Below are positions 31,401 to 43,439 of a stretch of 64,000 nt of DNA, one piece after another. The notes beneath the pieces were generated by a model, which ran no database searches, was not told the origin of the DNA, and was given only the letters and a program-made list of their open reading frames with translations. Source of the DNA: Hypomyces perniciosus (taxonomy: Eukaryota > Ascomycota > Sordariomycetes > Hypocreales > Hypocreaceae); NCBI GenBank assembly GCA_008477525.1, contig SPDT01000006.1, positions 2,879,501 to 2,943,500 of the forward strand, in the 5' to 3' direction. Made by a program: the position numbers and the translations under genes. How positions within the stretch are numbered: the first letter of the stretch is position 1; every line of letters begins with the position of its first letter.

Positions 31401-32023
31401 TGGGCGGCATTGTGTGGAACCGGGGTGGCCGCTGTCGTAGCTCCTGTTTCGGCGGCAGCTTCTGAAATCGAAGAAACGTTGGGGGTGTCTTCTTTGGATT
31501 CATTCGTGGCTGGTCCGGCGTCGGGTGTCGAAGCCTTTGCATCCGGCTGAATATTGCTTGGTGGCGTCTCCTTGGTTGGAGTAGGCGTCTCGCTGGTCTT
31601 GGGCGGGCCAGATGACTCTGCTTCCGTTGTATTTGTTTTTGATTCCGGTTTGACCGGGGACGCGGCGCAAGAATCACTTGCTTGGACAGACTGAGCATCT
31701 TTGAAATCGGCATCGTCGCTCTCGCTCCCGGAATCGCCCGTGTCCTTGCTATCCGCAGTTCCTTTCGCTCCACGTGTCCCTTCCTTGGTCTCCGGCAGTT
31801 TGTCCTCCTCCTTAGTGACGCCGTCCGCATCCTTTGCCTCGTGATTCTCTCCAGGGCTCGCGCTCTCCGAAGTCGCTTGATTTTCGGGAACGAATCGCCT
31901 AATAGGCAAGCCAAAGTCATCGACCTCGGTTGGTGCAGTGGTCGCAGGCGCCGGAGGTGCTGGAGGTGCTGGAGTCGGGCCGCCATCGCCCTTGGGCTCT
32001 ACATCCGTATTATTGCTGGCCAT
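28471..32023 (-). CDS. DUF726 alpha/beta-hydrolase-fold membrane protein (Mil1/TMCO4-like)
   Basis: Exons 32023-29852 and 29796-28471 give 1165 residues. The 55-bp intron (GTTAGT..TACAG) joins NILATE to ALTQGLQQILG. The first 400 residues are acidic and disordered. Near residues 577-650 lies a Gly/Ala-rich hydrophobic stretch (MMGLATVGGGLVIGLSAGLL and onward), probably membrane-inserted. The hydrolase part follows: VNLIVTVSGWLTGKVDDVRL, then the nucleophile elbow TLVGYSLGSRII with Ser near residue 796, and VYLFGSPIVV. DUF726 proteins include yeast Mil1 (YFL034W), an AP-1 adaptor-interacting protein, and human TMCO4. The C-terminus is long, Ser-rich and polar. Enzymatic activity is not established for the family. 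Confidence 0.88.
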
Positions 32024-33186
32024 TCTCTCGGGCTCAAGAGGTTATCGGAGGGGTTTGGAGAGTATATCACGATCACGTCCACATCCAACTTATCGGTGCT
32101 GGACGGGGACGTGACCATAGCACCTAGAATTTGTTTGCTTCGGGAAACGACACGAGCCGAAGGGATCGAATTTCGAAGTTGGAAGGGCAAAAGAAGACGA
32201 GAGAGCGGTGTCTTTGCGAGAGGTGTGGTTATTACTCGTACGTCGTTAAATTATTTTGGTTGGGAGGGAGAGAAACACTGCTCAGGGTCGCTTCTCACTT
32301 CGGGCTGCATGTTCCGGAGAGCCGCCCCAAGAAATCGGCCCCTGTTGTTGTAGGTATGGAACGGTGGCTTAGCTGTCCCGTATTAATTTCCAAAGAGTTC
32401 CATGTATGTATGTATGCACGAAGTATGCTTGCTTGTGACAACTGTTGACGCAGTCGGCAGCTCTGCTCACAATACCTAGTCACGAGGGAACCATGAAACA
32501 AGGATGAGAGCACCAGACAAAGAAGTCAGATGAGGGTATTTTAACCAGACTGATATGATGGATGATTAGTAGTCAGTCGATCGGCAAAAGAGTACGAAGT
32601 ACAGAGTATAGTAGAAGTACTTCGTACTATGAAGTACAACAAACCATTCTAAGCACTAAAGGTGGGGTGAGCTTTAGACTTCTGGGACGAGTATCCAATC
32701 ACCCCCTTTGTTGACGTCAGATATTAGTTGGTGCTCCAACTCGAGTAAACTCTGCTTGTGATTCTAACATAACATACCTCAACCAACAAACAGCATTTAT
32801 GTCTCAATTTGGTCCCAAGGCTGGAGCATGCATTCATGTGAATCGTTGATTGTCCTCGTATTGCTTTATCTGGAATGCAGGTAGGTTACTTGTAGGAGTA
32901 CGGAGTAGATGTAGTATTTGCCAATGATATACTCTGCTCTGCACCCCTTCAAAATGAGTAGCCATTACGGAGCATGCATTCCTAAGCACTGTTTACGCTT
33001 GTGAGAACATCACAAAAGACGCCAATGTTGCTGGACCAACATTCATGTATGATGAATGTGCCAAGGAGGATGCAAATATTATCCGGGAGTAGCATCAAGC
33101 AACCCTATCTCCACGAGTCAAAACAAGATATGCGCCAAATCTATGCCCTCACACTTCCATTCAATACCAGCCGAAAATCAAACATC
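32024..33186. other. Spacer with dense short-motif cluster
   Basis: Holds the DUF726 gene promoter and the UTP23 3' flank. A cluster at 32591-32638 contains GTACGAAGTAC, then GAAGTACTTCGTACT and GAAGTAC, forming overlapping inverted repeats. Another copy (GTACGGAGTAG) lies near 32898. No gene seen. Confidence 0.5.
32591..32638. repeat. TACGAAGTA inverted-repeat cluster
   Basis: Three to four copies in both orientations. GTACGAAGTAC and AGTACTTCGTACT could fold into a small hairpin. Confidence 0.65.
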
Positions 33187-34181
33187 TCAACTCTCCTCAT
33201 TCGCTTGGCTTGGTGCCGACGCACTGCCCTCCGCAGCTCCGGTCGTCGTTCCACTCTCCGACTTGGTCTTCCTCCGCCGTTTTCGCTTGGCTGGCGCATC
33301 CGATACAGCGTCCCCTTCCTTCGTCGTCGTTATCGTCGTCGTCGTTTCCGTCTTCTTCTTCTGGGGGGTATTTTGAGGCTGCTTCTTCTTTTTCATGGAC
33401 AGGGGATTCACCCCCTTGACGCCCTTCTTCTTCTTGCTCTTCTTCTCCGCCGCGGGGGCATCCCCGTCGCTGCCACTATCCTCATCCTCTTCCTTCTCCT
33501 CTCTCTTCCTCTTGCCTAACGTCTTCTTGAGTTCCGCTCTGAACTTGCTCTTCTCCTCTCTTGCTCGAACTTGAACACTCTCATCTGCCATTGGTTCCAA
33601 AATCATGACGCTTCGCTTGATGTAAATCAGCGGGACTGCTCTCACGCTTCGCAGCATTCGCCTGACGGTCTGGTCTTGGCTCGCAACCACGTATCGGTGT
33701 TTGTTCTCGCCAGTTTCCTTGCCATCGACAACAGAGTGCATGCATTCTATCGTATCCAGTGGTTCGGGGTGATCGTTAGGGTGATGACCGCAGCGTCTTC
33801 GCTCAAACGTCTTGGCCAAATCAATTGCCTCGTTCACACCAGGTTGGTCTTTGCGCGCATATAGCTTTCGAATCTCACACTGCGTGATCACTAAAAGTCG
33901 TGAGCAACAGTCTAGTCTAGCGAAGGTGACCCAGACATACTTGGTTTGACTTGCCCATGAACTGTTCTTTGTAGTCCAGCTGCCAGGTCCATCTTGAAGC
34001 GAGTCGCATCCTGAACCATCTCTGCGTCGACTGGGAACGGTTAGTAACACAAACTATGGAGAGCATTTGCGCTCGCCATCGCTTCTGACTTACCAAGAAC
34101 TTGATACGGTTCGCGGAAGCCAAACGTCATGGAGTATTGCTCCATGAGCTTGCGATACTGTTTCGAGCGTTTGCCTCTCAT
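33187..34181 (-). CDS. UTP23: rRNA-processing protein Utp23
   Basis: Exons 34181-34094, 34030-33941 and 33890-33187 give 293 residues, with introns of 63 and 50 bp. The product starts MRGKRSKQYRKLMEQYSMTF and continues through the PIN-like domain (VLVDAEMVQDATRFKMDLAA). The third exon gives MITQCEIRKLYARKDQ and RRRCGHHPNDHPEPLDTIEC, the Cys/His residues of the Utp23 zinc site, followed by HRYVVASQDQTVRRMLRSV and PLIYIKRSVMILEP. The C-terminal third is Lys-rich (SKKKKGVKGVNPLSMKKKK), as in orthologues. Family knowledge: a nucleolar SSU-processome component that binds 18S precursor and is needed for snR30 release; the PIN domain is degenerate compared with Fcf1. Confidence 0.93.
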
Positions 34182-34586
34182 TTTTAATTAGCCACTCAGG
34201 ATAATCAAGCGGCGGTTTTATGGCATTCGAAATCGAGATTTGAATTGCTGCGACAAAGATGCACTTCTCGAAGATCTCGGCTTTGGAGAAATAAATTTCT
34301 TATCGAGTCAAGGTGGAGCACGTGCGATAAGGATGGTCCTGACAAAGTACCCAATCATACTCTCCATAGTCACCCCAACTGCCCCGCCTCTGATACCAGA
34401 AACGCCATGATCCAGTCCCTGCTCCAACCGCCTTTAACCTCCATTGTAAAACACCCAGATTGAGAAACGTAAATTAACTTGAAGCGCCTCCAAGTCCTCC
34501 ATCTATATCATCGGCAGATGATAGAGGACCTGTTGTTCCGAAGATCTCTAAGAGCCGATGCTCTGCATCCTAATAAATCCAAAACA
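34182..34586. other. UTP23 promoter / PTC7 3' flank
   Basis: Both neighbouring genes are on the minus strand. No further feature recognised. Confidence 0.45.
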
Positions 34587-35857
34587 TCATTCCTCATCCC
34601 TAACACATAACGCAGCAACTACGCTGATGTCGTCTAGCTTTCCTATAGTTACGACGGTAAGCATATATCACTGCATCGGGGGCAGGGCACGGGGCTACCA
34701 ACCTCCTTCACTGGCCAGACCCTCCTCTATAGCGTGTTCCATAAATGGGCTCTCGGCAAAGGGATCCATCGCAATCACCTTGGCGGCTGCGACCAGATCC
34801 TGAGCTGCCGCTTTCATTCCGCCATTCCGCCCACCGGTTCGATCGCCTTGGCCATCTACTCTCTTCCCTGACTCCCATTCCTTTATACTCTGAAAGACTC
34901 TGGACGCAATTTCGTGCTCCCAAAGATTGTCAATCACACCGTCGCTCATCGCAAGGACCACGTCTCCAACCTCCAAGTCTATGGTATCGATAACAGCATT
35001 CTCCGTCGGTGTATCGGGACTGTTTGTGCCTAGTTGGCGTGGACAGTCAAACCAGTGCCACTGCTCTTTGGTCTTGAATATGACCTCCTGATCTCGTGGG
35101 CGAAGAACCATGACTTGGCAATCGCCAAGATTGGTTACATATAATACCGGCGTAGGCTCCTCTCGTCCCGCGTCCGTTACTACCCTGTAGTGTAGCTGGG
35201 CACCACATGCTGTTGTTGTCCCTTGCCAATTATGGGCACCTGTCGCCTCCTGTGTTTGCTCGTATGCACTCTGGAGGGAAGCGATGGGATTGGGCTCCTG
35301 GGCCGCCTCTGGTAACGTATTCCGTGCTGGCCCTTCGTCGATCGCGGTGGCCCAAAAGTGTAGTATTAATCGAGACCAGAGCCTACTTATTCGTCAGGGG
35401 CGTCGCTAGAAATGTGTTTGATATTTCGGTATTACCCGGCGTGGCCCCGTGGACGGGCTGCCCATGCGCCCACACCATCATTCGCACATATGAAATAGTC
35501 GCTCGCGTAGACGGCGTCGTCGCCATTCGTATATCCTTTGATCAGCTCCCCGTTGACAAAGGCACGCCGATCACGGCTCTGATCATGTGTGCTTAAGGGG
35601 TCGGAGAAGGATCCAGATGGAGGAGACAGAAACGGCGGAGGGAACGGTCGAGGCGCTCGTTTTGCGAATAGTCCTATACCAGTCTCAAAACGAAACGGAG
35701 GTCGTCCATGTTGAGATGCTCGCGACGACGGCGACGGTGAGATATACCGCCTCTCCAGGCTAGCCCGCCATAGCGGGTCCAGGAACAGCTGCGGTCGCGA
35801 TGAAGATCTCAGGATGGCCGCCAGCGCTGGAGGGTGTGACGTGCGCATTCCAACCAT
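34587..35857 (-). CDS. PTC7: PP2C-type protein phosphatase Ptc7 (mitochondrial)
   Basis: Exons 35857-35436, 35382-34703 and 34642-34587 give 385 residues; introns are 53 and 60 bp. Splicing joins RGHAG to LWSRLILHFW, and the last 56-nt exon supplies GGKLDDISVVAALCVRDEE, with the metal-binding Asp of the final PP2C motif. Other motifs are GDDAVYASDYFICANDGVGA (metal-binding Asp), TTTACGAQLH, YVTNLGDCQV and VVLAMSDGVIDNLWE. The first 40 residues are rich in Arg, Ser and Leu, as in a mitochondrial presequence. Yeast Ptc7 dephosphorylates Coq7 and so controls ubiquinone synthesis. The motif reads NDGVGAW here rather than the commoner DGVGGW. Two in-frame ATGs, at 35857 and 35848, could both serve as start. 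Confidence 0.92.
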
Positions 35858-36984
35858 GTACAAGTACAGCGATGCTGGCCTGTTGGCTCGCTGACCACAG
35901 CCAGCCTTTTGGCGGGTTCCTGGTTGTTATCGGGAGGTTGTCCAGATAAGACGAACCTGGGCCTGCTCAAGCTAATGATACATACAACGTTTAATTGGGG
36001 CCACGTGATAGGGCGATCGGAGGGAGGCTCTGGTGGCACCCAACTCGGGCGATGAACAGCCTACCCTACGGCATTTTGTTTGAACGGGTTGCCAATTGAT
36101 CCTTTGCATTGATCAAATAATAGCATTTTGCAGTTCTAACATCGTAGAATACATACATATATAGCATAGAGCACGCTATCGCCTTTATTATAAATTGCCT
36201 TCACATCATATTCCTCGGACCAATGGGAACCGGTCACTGGTGACAGCGGACACTAAACCAGAGTTGTTGACTTACATACGAAGTACATACAACACCCATG
36301 CCCTTTTGGTGCGTTTTCCAATGCAGCGAACAGACTTAAAGCAGTCCGAGAGCATGGAATGGGTCACGATATAAGAGATCTACTACTACTAATATCACGC
36401 AATTGCCGTGGCAGGAGCATGCGATCGGCAAACCTGCCCGGGGAGGAACAGATCCGGGGACGCCAGACGAAGGCATAAGCCCAAGCGAACTGCAACATCT
36501 CCGGCATTAAATGACGGCACCAGCAGAAGCTAAGGTAATCGTACGTCGCAATATGCTTCCTGACGTACGTATGCTTAACAGATCAACGTGGCTAAGTCGG
36601 CTGAACGGCTGAAGATACGAATGTATTCGAGTATTGTCCAGTAGCTGGAAGGCGTGAGACTGGGCGAAGCAACATTCGTAATAGTACCACCTTATTCTGA
36701 TATGTCAAGGCGCGCGTAATCGCAATAGGGATGCGGCATGGAGAGTGCCAAAAAGCATCATGATGCATACCTACCTAGGCATACATCATCAAAAATGCCC
36801 ACAGATCGAGCAAATGAGCTCAATCAAGGCGATTGTTCTGTATGTAGGGACCTAAATGACGTCAGATTGGGTTGCCGGATTGGGCCATCGGCGCTTGTGA
36901 GATTGAGACAAATTGACATTCGACACCGACAACTGTCAAACCCTGTCCAGCTGTTTTCAGCGGTCTGTACCTTAATTTTTTTTG

Positions 36985-37200
36985 GTCTACGAAGTACGAA
37001 GTAGTACATATGCATGTCTTGGTTGGGAGAATGTTAGCGCCGGACCTGCCGCTCTTCAGTCAATCCTTGCCGGCGAAACGCCTCAATGACTGACTCTCTT
37101 CGAGTGTACTCCGTACTATTCGTACGATTAGGCGCCTGCTTAATACGGAGTTACGCCTACCGGGATTTGACGAAACGAGTTGTGGTACGGAGTAGTACTG
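36985..37200. repeat. Cluster of TACGAAGTA/TACGGAGTA copies
   Basis: Copies include CTACGAAGTACGAAGTAGTA, GTGTACTCCGTACTATTCGT, AATACGGAGTTACG and GGTACGGAGTAGTACTG, spread over 215 bp. Confidence 0.6.
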
Positions 37201-37835
37201 TTGTCTCAGAAAGAGCAGTTGAGGCGGTGGTCGAATAAAACATCTCTTTCGGGTAGACCCCAGCCAACGCTTGTTGAATTGCTCAGCCTTGCGGTTCATC
37301 TTAATACTGCTGATACTGCTACGGTACGAATACGGAATTATTATCTCCGTAGGGAGACTACTAATACTATTGCATATTACTAACTAACCGTCATATTCAC
37401 TCACTAGCGGTGGGCAGAGTATCCCTGAATGCCAAGAGCCCTAGACTTGGTAGCGCCATGAGACTTTCCAACGAAAAGACTCAGTGTCTTGTCCCTCACC
37501 CACAGCACTGCCTACTCCCCACAGACCCGGGCTTGGAAGCTTTGTTCTGGTGGACGAGAAACGAGAAAACTAACACCAGATGCAGGAGGTTCCTGCATGC
37601 TGTGTGGCGCCACATAGGCGGCAGCATTGGCGTTGTGTTGAATACGATGACCCGGGGGGCGAATCGCGGTTGTTTCGTGGCGGTATGGAAGCACGATAAC
37701 CAGTGAAGAGCTGCGGCAAGACCCTTAGCGGAACACGGCGGTGGAGAGATGGAGAGAGTCCAGATGGCGTAGAACAGTTCAGACTGCCCGAGAATCCTGG
37801 CAAGCCTTTGGGGGGAAACGGTGGACCCGCCTTAT

Positions 37836-37880
37836 GGGTTGGGGGGGGGGGGGGAGGCTGGGGGGACTTGGACCTGGGGA
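37836..37880 (+). repeat. G-rich tract (14-G run), possible G-quadruplex
   Basis: GGG, then a run of 14 G, then six G and four G blocks within 45 bp on the plus strand, in a spacer with no gene. Confidence 0.7.
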
Positions 37881-38529
37881 TCTGGATTGGATGTCTCCGG
37901 AGGTTCGGCCGCGAATCATCGGCGGCAAGCCTCTTTGTTGTTGCTCACTCATGGCATGGACAAGAGACAACAATGAGACTTTCCCGTGATGCTGGCTTCT
38001 GCATAATTCGTTCATCGGACCACACAGCCAGGAACTTTGTCTCACACAGGGAGTGATTTATACACTTTTAGAGGTAGCCGTAGCGCTGTCATATCTGCCA
38101 ACCATGGGAGATACCTTATTTCCGTCAGCAATGAGCAAGCTAATGGTAATCCTGCTACTACTAGTAACGACGGCCGGGGCGCATCCACCAACGGGGCATT
38201 CGGAGCACAGAACGATAAAATATAGACCCAAGAAGACGCGCGGAATCCCATTAAGATTAGTAGTATTGCACTCGTACTCGGCAGGAATAATGCTCTGTAA
38301 ACCTGTACACACTCCTGTGCTAATGCATGTATGACCGCTTGCGCCAGTGGAGGAATTGCAAGCGCCGTCTTGTTCTGGTGACCCCCGTATTTGCTTGCAC
38401 GAGGTTGCTCATTGCGCAGACAAAGGGACCACCATATGAGTTTGGTAATTTGTCCGATTTAAGTTGTTTTTGTCATCCATGCTTAAATAGTCGCTTGCTC
38501 GCCTCCCCCAGGATCCGGCCCATTGCAGC

Positions 38530-38582
38530 ATTTTTGAACTTTCTCTTGATCGATTTTTTGAACTCTCTCTTGATCGACGTCG
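38530..38582 (+). repeat. Tandem near-copies of a 25-nt word
   Basis: TTTTTGAACTTTCTCTTGAT and TTTTTTGAACTCTCTCTTGA are adjacent, each followed by CGA. Upstream of CAF120. Confidence 0.6.
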
Positions 38583-39539
38583 TGGTGACGATCTCGTCCT
38601 TTACATCTCCAGTTTTAACGTTTGGCGTTTTATGATCGACTCGCTAGCCCGCCGTTCTTCTCCGTCTTGCCGGTGACGTCGAGTATAGTTGTTGGCTTTT
38701 TACCGCCTACTATTTGGAACTCGTTCGACAACAAATATCTATCTATCTATCGTACAACATATTTGTTGACGATAGTAATCTCGGTCGTTTCTTCTTTCGA
38801 GTTGGACGTTGACCTCCCTCCGGCCGGGCGACCAGCGGCCTCCGAGACACCGAGAAATCACTCCGCGAATATTACGTCTTTTCTTTCGACAGCAAACGAA
38901 TCGTCGCAACACCAAGGCTGCGCCTCACAGAAGCGACATTGGCATTATTGTGCATTTTCTCGCACATGTACGTATAAGACATTGTTTTTCCTTGCTTTCC
39001 CCTCGCCTCTACCGAACTTGGCGCAAAGACGTACGCACACTGCATGCATCACTTTCTGCCAGAACCTGTTGGGCCGCGAGCAAATTGATTAAACCGATTT
39101 GCTTGGCTGCTGTTGGAGGCGCTCTAACTGCGAGAGTTGGAGCGGATGTCTTGGCCTTTCTTGAACCGGGACTCTCCTTGTTGATGCTGTCATGCCAGTC
39201 TGACGGCTCCGGCGCATCCGTCCACAAAAGCACTCTCCCACCGGCTTTGGCGCAGAGAGACATTGATTAATTCTTGATAAATACAGCCAGACCTGCCAAG
39301 CTTGCTTCTTTTTGGCCGCCACGGCAATACGAGGCTGGACGACGTCGCGTGCATCCAAACGGAGTACTTCGCACATACCTTCAACTCAGACAGAGCGCCC
39401 GGACATAAAATCAGTTGACTGACCACCGGAGTCGACCCGACACATTTTCGACAGCTCTGGGATAAGAATAGCGTACGGAGAACACACTTATACCCGGATT
39501 CGAACGAGCAAACGAACGAACGATCGCTCTCTCTGCTTC

Positions 39540-39655
39540 TCACTTTTGACTTTCGCTCTTATTTTTCGCTCTCACTTTCGCTCTCGCTCTCGTTCTCGTT
39601 CTTATCCTTATTCTCATTCTCATTCTCATTGATTCTTATTCTCGCATCTCTCTGT
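39540..39655 (+). repeat. Pyrimidine simple-sequence tract upstream of CAF120
   Basis: Imperfect tandem TTTCGCTCT, CGTTCTCGTTC and TTCTCATTCTCATTC units, all C/T-rich on the sense strand of the downstream gene. Confidence 0.65.
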
Positions 39656-39908
39656 CTTTCGCCGACGCCGCCGCCGCCGCTGGACGCCGGTCCTTCGCCC
39701 CTTTGTTGGTCTCCTGCATCGTGCACCGACCCCAAAACAGCAGCTCCTTTGTTCATGATCTCACACGACTCATAACCTCCTATCGCTCATTCATTCCTAC
39801 GTAATCGGGTCAACCGTCTGCGCCTAGCCAGCCACAGCGTCTCCCTCACGGCTGTCCCACCAGATCTCCCTCTGACGAGCCTAGGCGAGCCTGGGCGCTG
39901 ATCACAAG

Positions 39909-42900
39909 ATGGGTCGCAATCGAGGTTCGTGCTCCATTCCAGTTCTGTTACACGCTTGCATTCGTTATAAGCCCACCCGCAGAACCCCTGGTCAGCTTGC
40001 TCCAGGCCACCCCCCCAAGCCTAACCAAGCCCGTTCGGCCGCTAGACCCCAGCATCCAAGACCAATGATGACACTGCCTCCTCCTGTTATGCTGAGGATA
40101 GGCGCTGCTCATGATTCACTTACATACCACCACATTGCCATGTCCATGCCTCCCACACCCCTTACTAAGTGTTTTGCTTGTTGTCGTTGCCGACTAGCCA
40201 ACTAACGAGCGCATCGCATATGTAGTCCTCTCTTTCATGTCCCAGCTTTCTGCCGGACGAAAGACACCCTCACCACCTTCACCACCCCCTTCGTCAACTC
40301 CTCCCTCCGACGACCCTCCCATTGCCAACACCAACACCAACATCAAAACCACAAAAAACAGGAATAGTGAAGCTTTCCCGAATTACCAACCGGATCTCCG
40401 TCGCCCTGTCACGCCGCCAACGACGTCTGATTATGGCAGTCCGGTAAATAGCCCGCCTCGTCATAGCCCACATCAGCGTCGAAGAAGTAATTCGCGACCC
40501 TTGTCCATGGTGCAAGCATACCAACCGCCCGTCATGGACGTCAACGAAGATACTATCCCGGAGCTGCAGCCCATCTTCTCTCTTCTAAACAGCCATGCCA
40601 ACAAATTATACCACGAGGGCTATTTTCTGAAGCTCGATGACCAGAATACCCGTATGTAACGGACCTCTCCATCTCTGCCCCCCGCCTGATATACGTGCGC
40701 CGAAGCGTTACTGACCTCCATCACCCCCCTCATGTAGAAGGCAAACCGAATCCAGACAGGTCGTGGGCTGAATGCTTCGCTCAACTTGTTGGCACCGTTT
40801 TGTCCCTGTGGGATGCTGCTGAACTTGATGCAGCTGGTGATAATGGCGAAGTCCTCCCCAAGTTCATCAACCTCACGGACGCTTCGATCAAAATGGTAGG
40901 ACCCCTCACATGTCCATCGTCACCACAACTTCGCTAACCCCTGCTGTAGATCGAGTCCCTCCCCACCCGTTCTAATGATGGCCAGCCGCTGCAAAATATT
41001 CTGAGCCTTTCTACTGCTGGCAGAAACCGATATCTTCTCCATTTCAATTCCCATGACTCGCTCGTTGAGTGGACGGCCGCCATCCGACTGGCCATGTACG
41101 AGCATTCCACACTCCAGGAGGCGTACACTGGCGCTTTGATTGCTGGTAAGGCCAAGTCGGTTAACAATATTAACATCATCATGGAGAGATCAAGATTCAA
41201 GACAGAGGAATGGGTCCGAGTCCGTTTTGGTGCAGGCGTGCCGTGGAGACGCTGCTGGTGTGTAATCACGCCGCCGGACGAGAAGGAGTATTCCAAGCTC
41301 CAAAAGGAGTTGAAGAAGAGATCTCCCTACGACCGGTCGCCTGTTCCCGTCCTGAAGGGAGATATCAAATTCTATGATACAAAGACGGAGGGGAAAAAAC
41401 AGAAGAAGGTCCAGCCAATTGCTTCCATCACTGATGCATACTCCGCCTACGCTATTTACCCACAGGCCAAGTCTTTGATTGACGCCTCAACACTCATCAA
41501 AGTCGAGGGCAACATCGCGATTCATACTAGCCCGTCCTCATCCTCGGAGGGATTTGTCTTTATGATGCCCGAGACCCGTCCTGCTGTCAGCGGATTCGAG
41601 ACAATGCTAAGCTTCTTGTTTCCAGCCTGGGACACTTTTGGTCTCTATGGCCGCCCCGGCAAACTAATTGCTAGTGTATTGGACTCAAGGTCCCTCATGT
41701 TCGCTATGCCTAGACATAGGCGATATGGCTATTTGGAACTGCAAGATGTCACAGGCCTTTTGGTCGATGAGAAGTGCTCGGCTTGGAAAGAGAGAGAATG
41801 GCGGAGGCGTCTTAAGGAAGCCACCGGTACGAGGATGAACTCTACAGATGACGGTGCACGCTCTCACTCTCGCAGTGCAAGCAGAATCAGCGCAAGACTG
41901 AGCTTCGGCAACGGCATTGGCAAACAGAGAGTGGGCTTCCCAGGGGAGGATGATGGATCGCAACCCAACCGCCTTCGCAGCCACTCAGAGTCCAATAGTC
42001 CCGACCGTGCATATTCCAACTCGCCATCTCAGCTTGAGGTTGTTGCCGAGCACGGCCTGCCCCTCGGGGAGGGATTGAGTTCGGATGACGATCGGAGCAC
42101 TTCTCCCACCCCTCCACTCGGGCCGATCGAAAGCATGAGGGCGTCGCACACACCTGAGCCGGTCGTGAGACCCCCGGCTTTCAATCATTCATCTCACGAC
42201 CGTCCATCGAGCCAACCCTACCACTCACCTGAGCTCCGTCAGGCCAACAGTCGACTCTCCACCAGCACATTAGCTCAGATGGCCAAGGCTGGTGGGCTCT
42301 CTATGCACAAGGCTCCCAATGGTCGAGATGGCGTGCTTAATGGACCTGCGGTACCACCCCATCGCAATTCTGTGAGAATTAATGATGACGGCGACCAGTC
42401 CCACGATGCTCTTGGTCTGCCCAATCAACCCTACTCCAACGGAGACCGACCCATTTCCAGCCAGTCACACCAACAGGCCCACTCTCCCTATGCTCCTGAT
42501 GCTCCTGATGCTTCTGATGCTTCTTTCATGCAGGATTCCAGCGATTCACGACCACATACTTCCGAGGGGCGTCAGCTACCCTTTGTGCCTGGGCATAATC
42601 CTGGATCTCAATCTCAAGATCATCAGTACGCCGCTTATCGACCCGGCGCTGGTCCTCAAGGGTCTCCTCTGCGAAAACCTTTGCCGGTGACGGCTGCTAG
42701 CAGCAAGCATCAAAGCCTCACGCCCAACGATATCATTGATCATTATACTACTCAGTCCCGAGCCCAATATGATAATTCTTCTATGCCCCCACCGCCCCCA
42801 CCACATCATCAACTGGGTGGATTCGATGGGCAGAGTGCTCCCTATGATGAACCTGAGTATTCGAGGACGTCTGTAGAGCGACCTCGGGCGGGTGTCTTGA

Positions 42901-43439
42901 AAACAGTCGGTGGTGCTGAGGCGCCTCAACGAAAGTCGGAGTTCGACATTCCCGATATTGACTTTGGCCCTACCATTAACTATGGTGCTACTCCGGTGAT
43001 GCGTAAGAGGGTCTCGGAGGATTATGTCCAAAGGCCATATACCCCAACCAACCGGGGACCACGGCCCCAGTCTGGCCACAGGAGACAAGAATCGTCTACG
43101 ATCGCATGGTCGCCTGCAGCATCGCCGTCTGGACCGCGACCTCAAGGTCTCACAGCGGAGCAGTTTGTTCAGCAGCGTGCTGCGGTAGCCACATCACCCT
43201 ACGGGCATGGACGCAAGCATTCTACAAATACGCTGGGAGGCAGGTCTCCCAGTCCATCTATGGGCTCATCACGCAGCATTTCGCCGCAGCCTATGTATCA
43301 ACCTATGGGTAGCTTGACAGGAGGGCAACCCGGAAGTTTCTCGCAACCACTGCGCTCTGGTGCCGAGTCGCCATCACGAGGACACTACACGCAGAACCAG
43401 TCTAGCATTCACCCACAATATCAGAGCCAGGCATTTTAG
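39909..43439 (+). CDS. CAF120: CCR4-NOT complex subunit Caf120 (PH domain)
   Basis: Proposed exons are 39909-39924, 40226-40651, 40738-40895 and 40950-43439, giving 1029 residues. The 16-nt first exon (MGRNR) is joined over a 301-bp intron to VLSFMSQLSAGRKTP; without it the start would be ATG 40237. PH-domain sequence spans about residues 145-260 (RSWAECFAQLVGTVLSLWDA, RYLLHFNSHDSLVEWTAAIR). A second conserved block follows (KTEEWVRVRFGAGVPWRRCW to HRRYGYLELQDVTGLLVDEK), as in Caf120/Skg3 proteins. The C-terminal 550 residues are Ser/Pro/Gln-rich and disordered. Family knowledge: Caf120 associates with CCR4-NOT, linking it to transcription and mRNA decay. The family call is secure, the first exon less so. 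Confidence 0.88.

Larger units (their letters stand above)
35858..39908. other. 4-kb gene-poor spacer with repeats and long CAF120 leader
   Basis: No coding region on either strand has convincing length or features. Motif copies are frequent (36275-36290, 36985-37008, 37100-37200, 37322-37345). A G-rich tract lies at 37836-37880. A direct repeat of TTTTTTGAACTCTCTCTTGA and its near copy TTTTTGAACTTTCTCTTGA lies at 38530-38582. A dyad CAACAAATAT..ATATTTGTTG lies near 38731-38770. Pyrimidine-rich simple sequence (TTCTCAT/TCTCGC words) fills 39540-39655. The right third is probably the CAF120 promoter and leader. Confidence 0.45.

Noticed and set aside
31682..32353. 223-codon open frame on the plus strand
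   Set aside because: Mostly antisense to the DUF726 gene; no family features and it starts at TTG.
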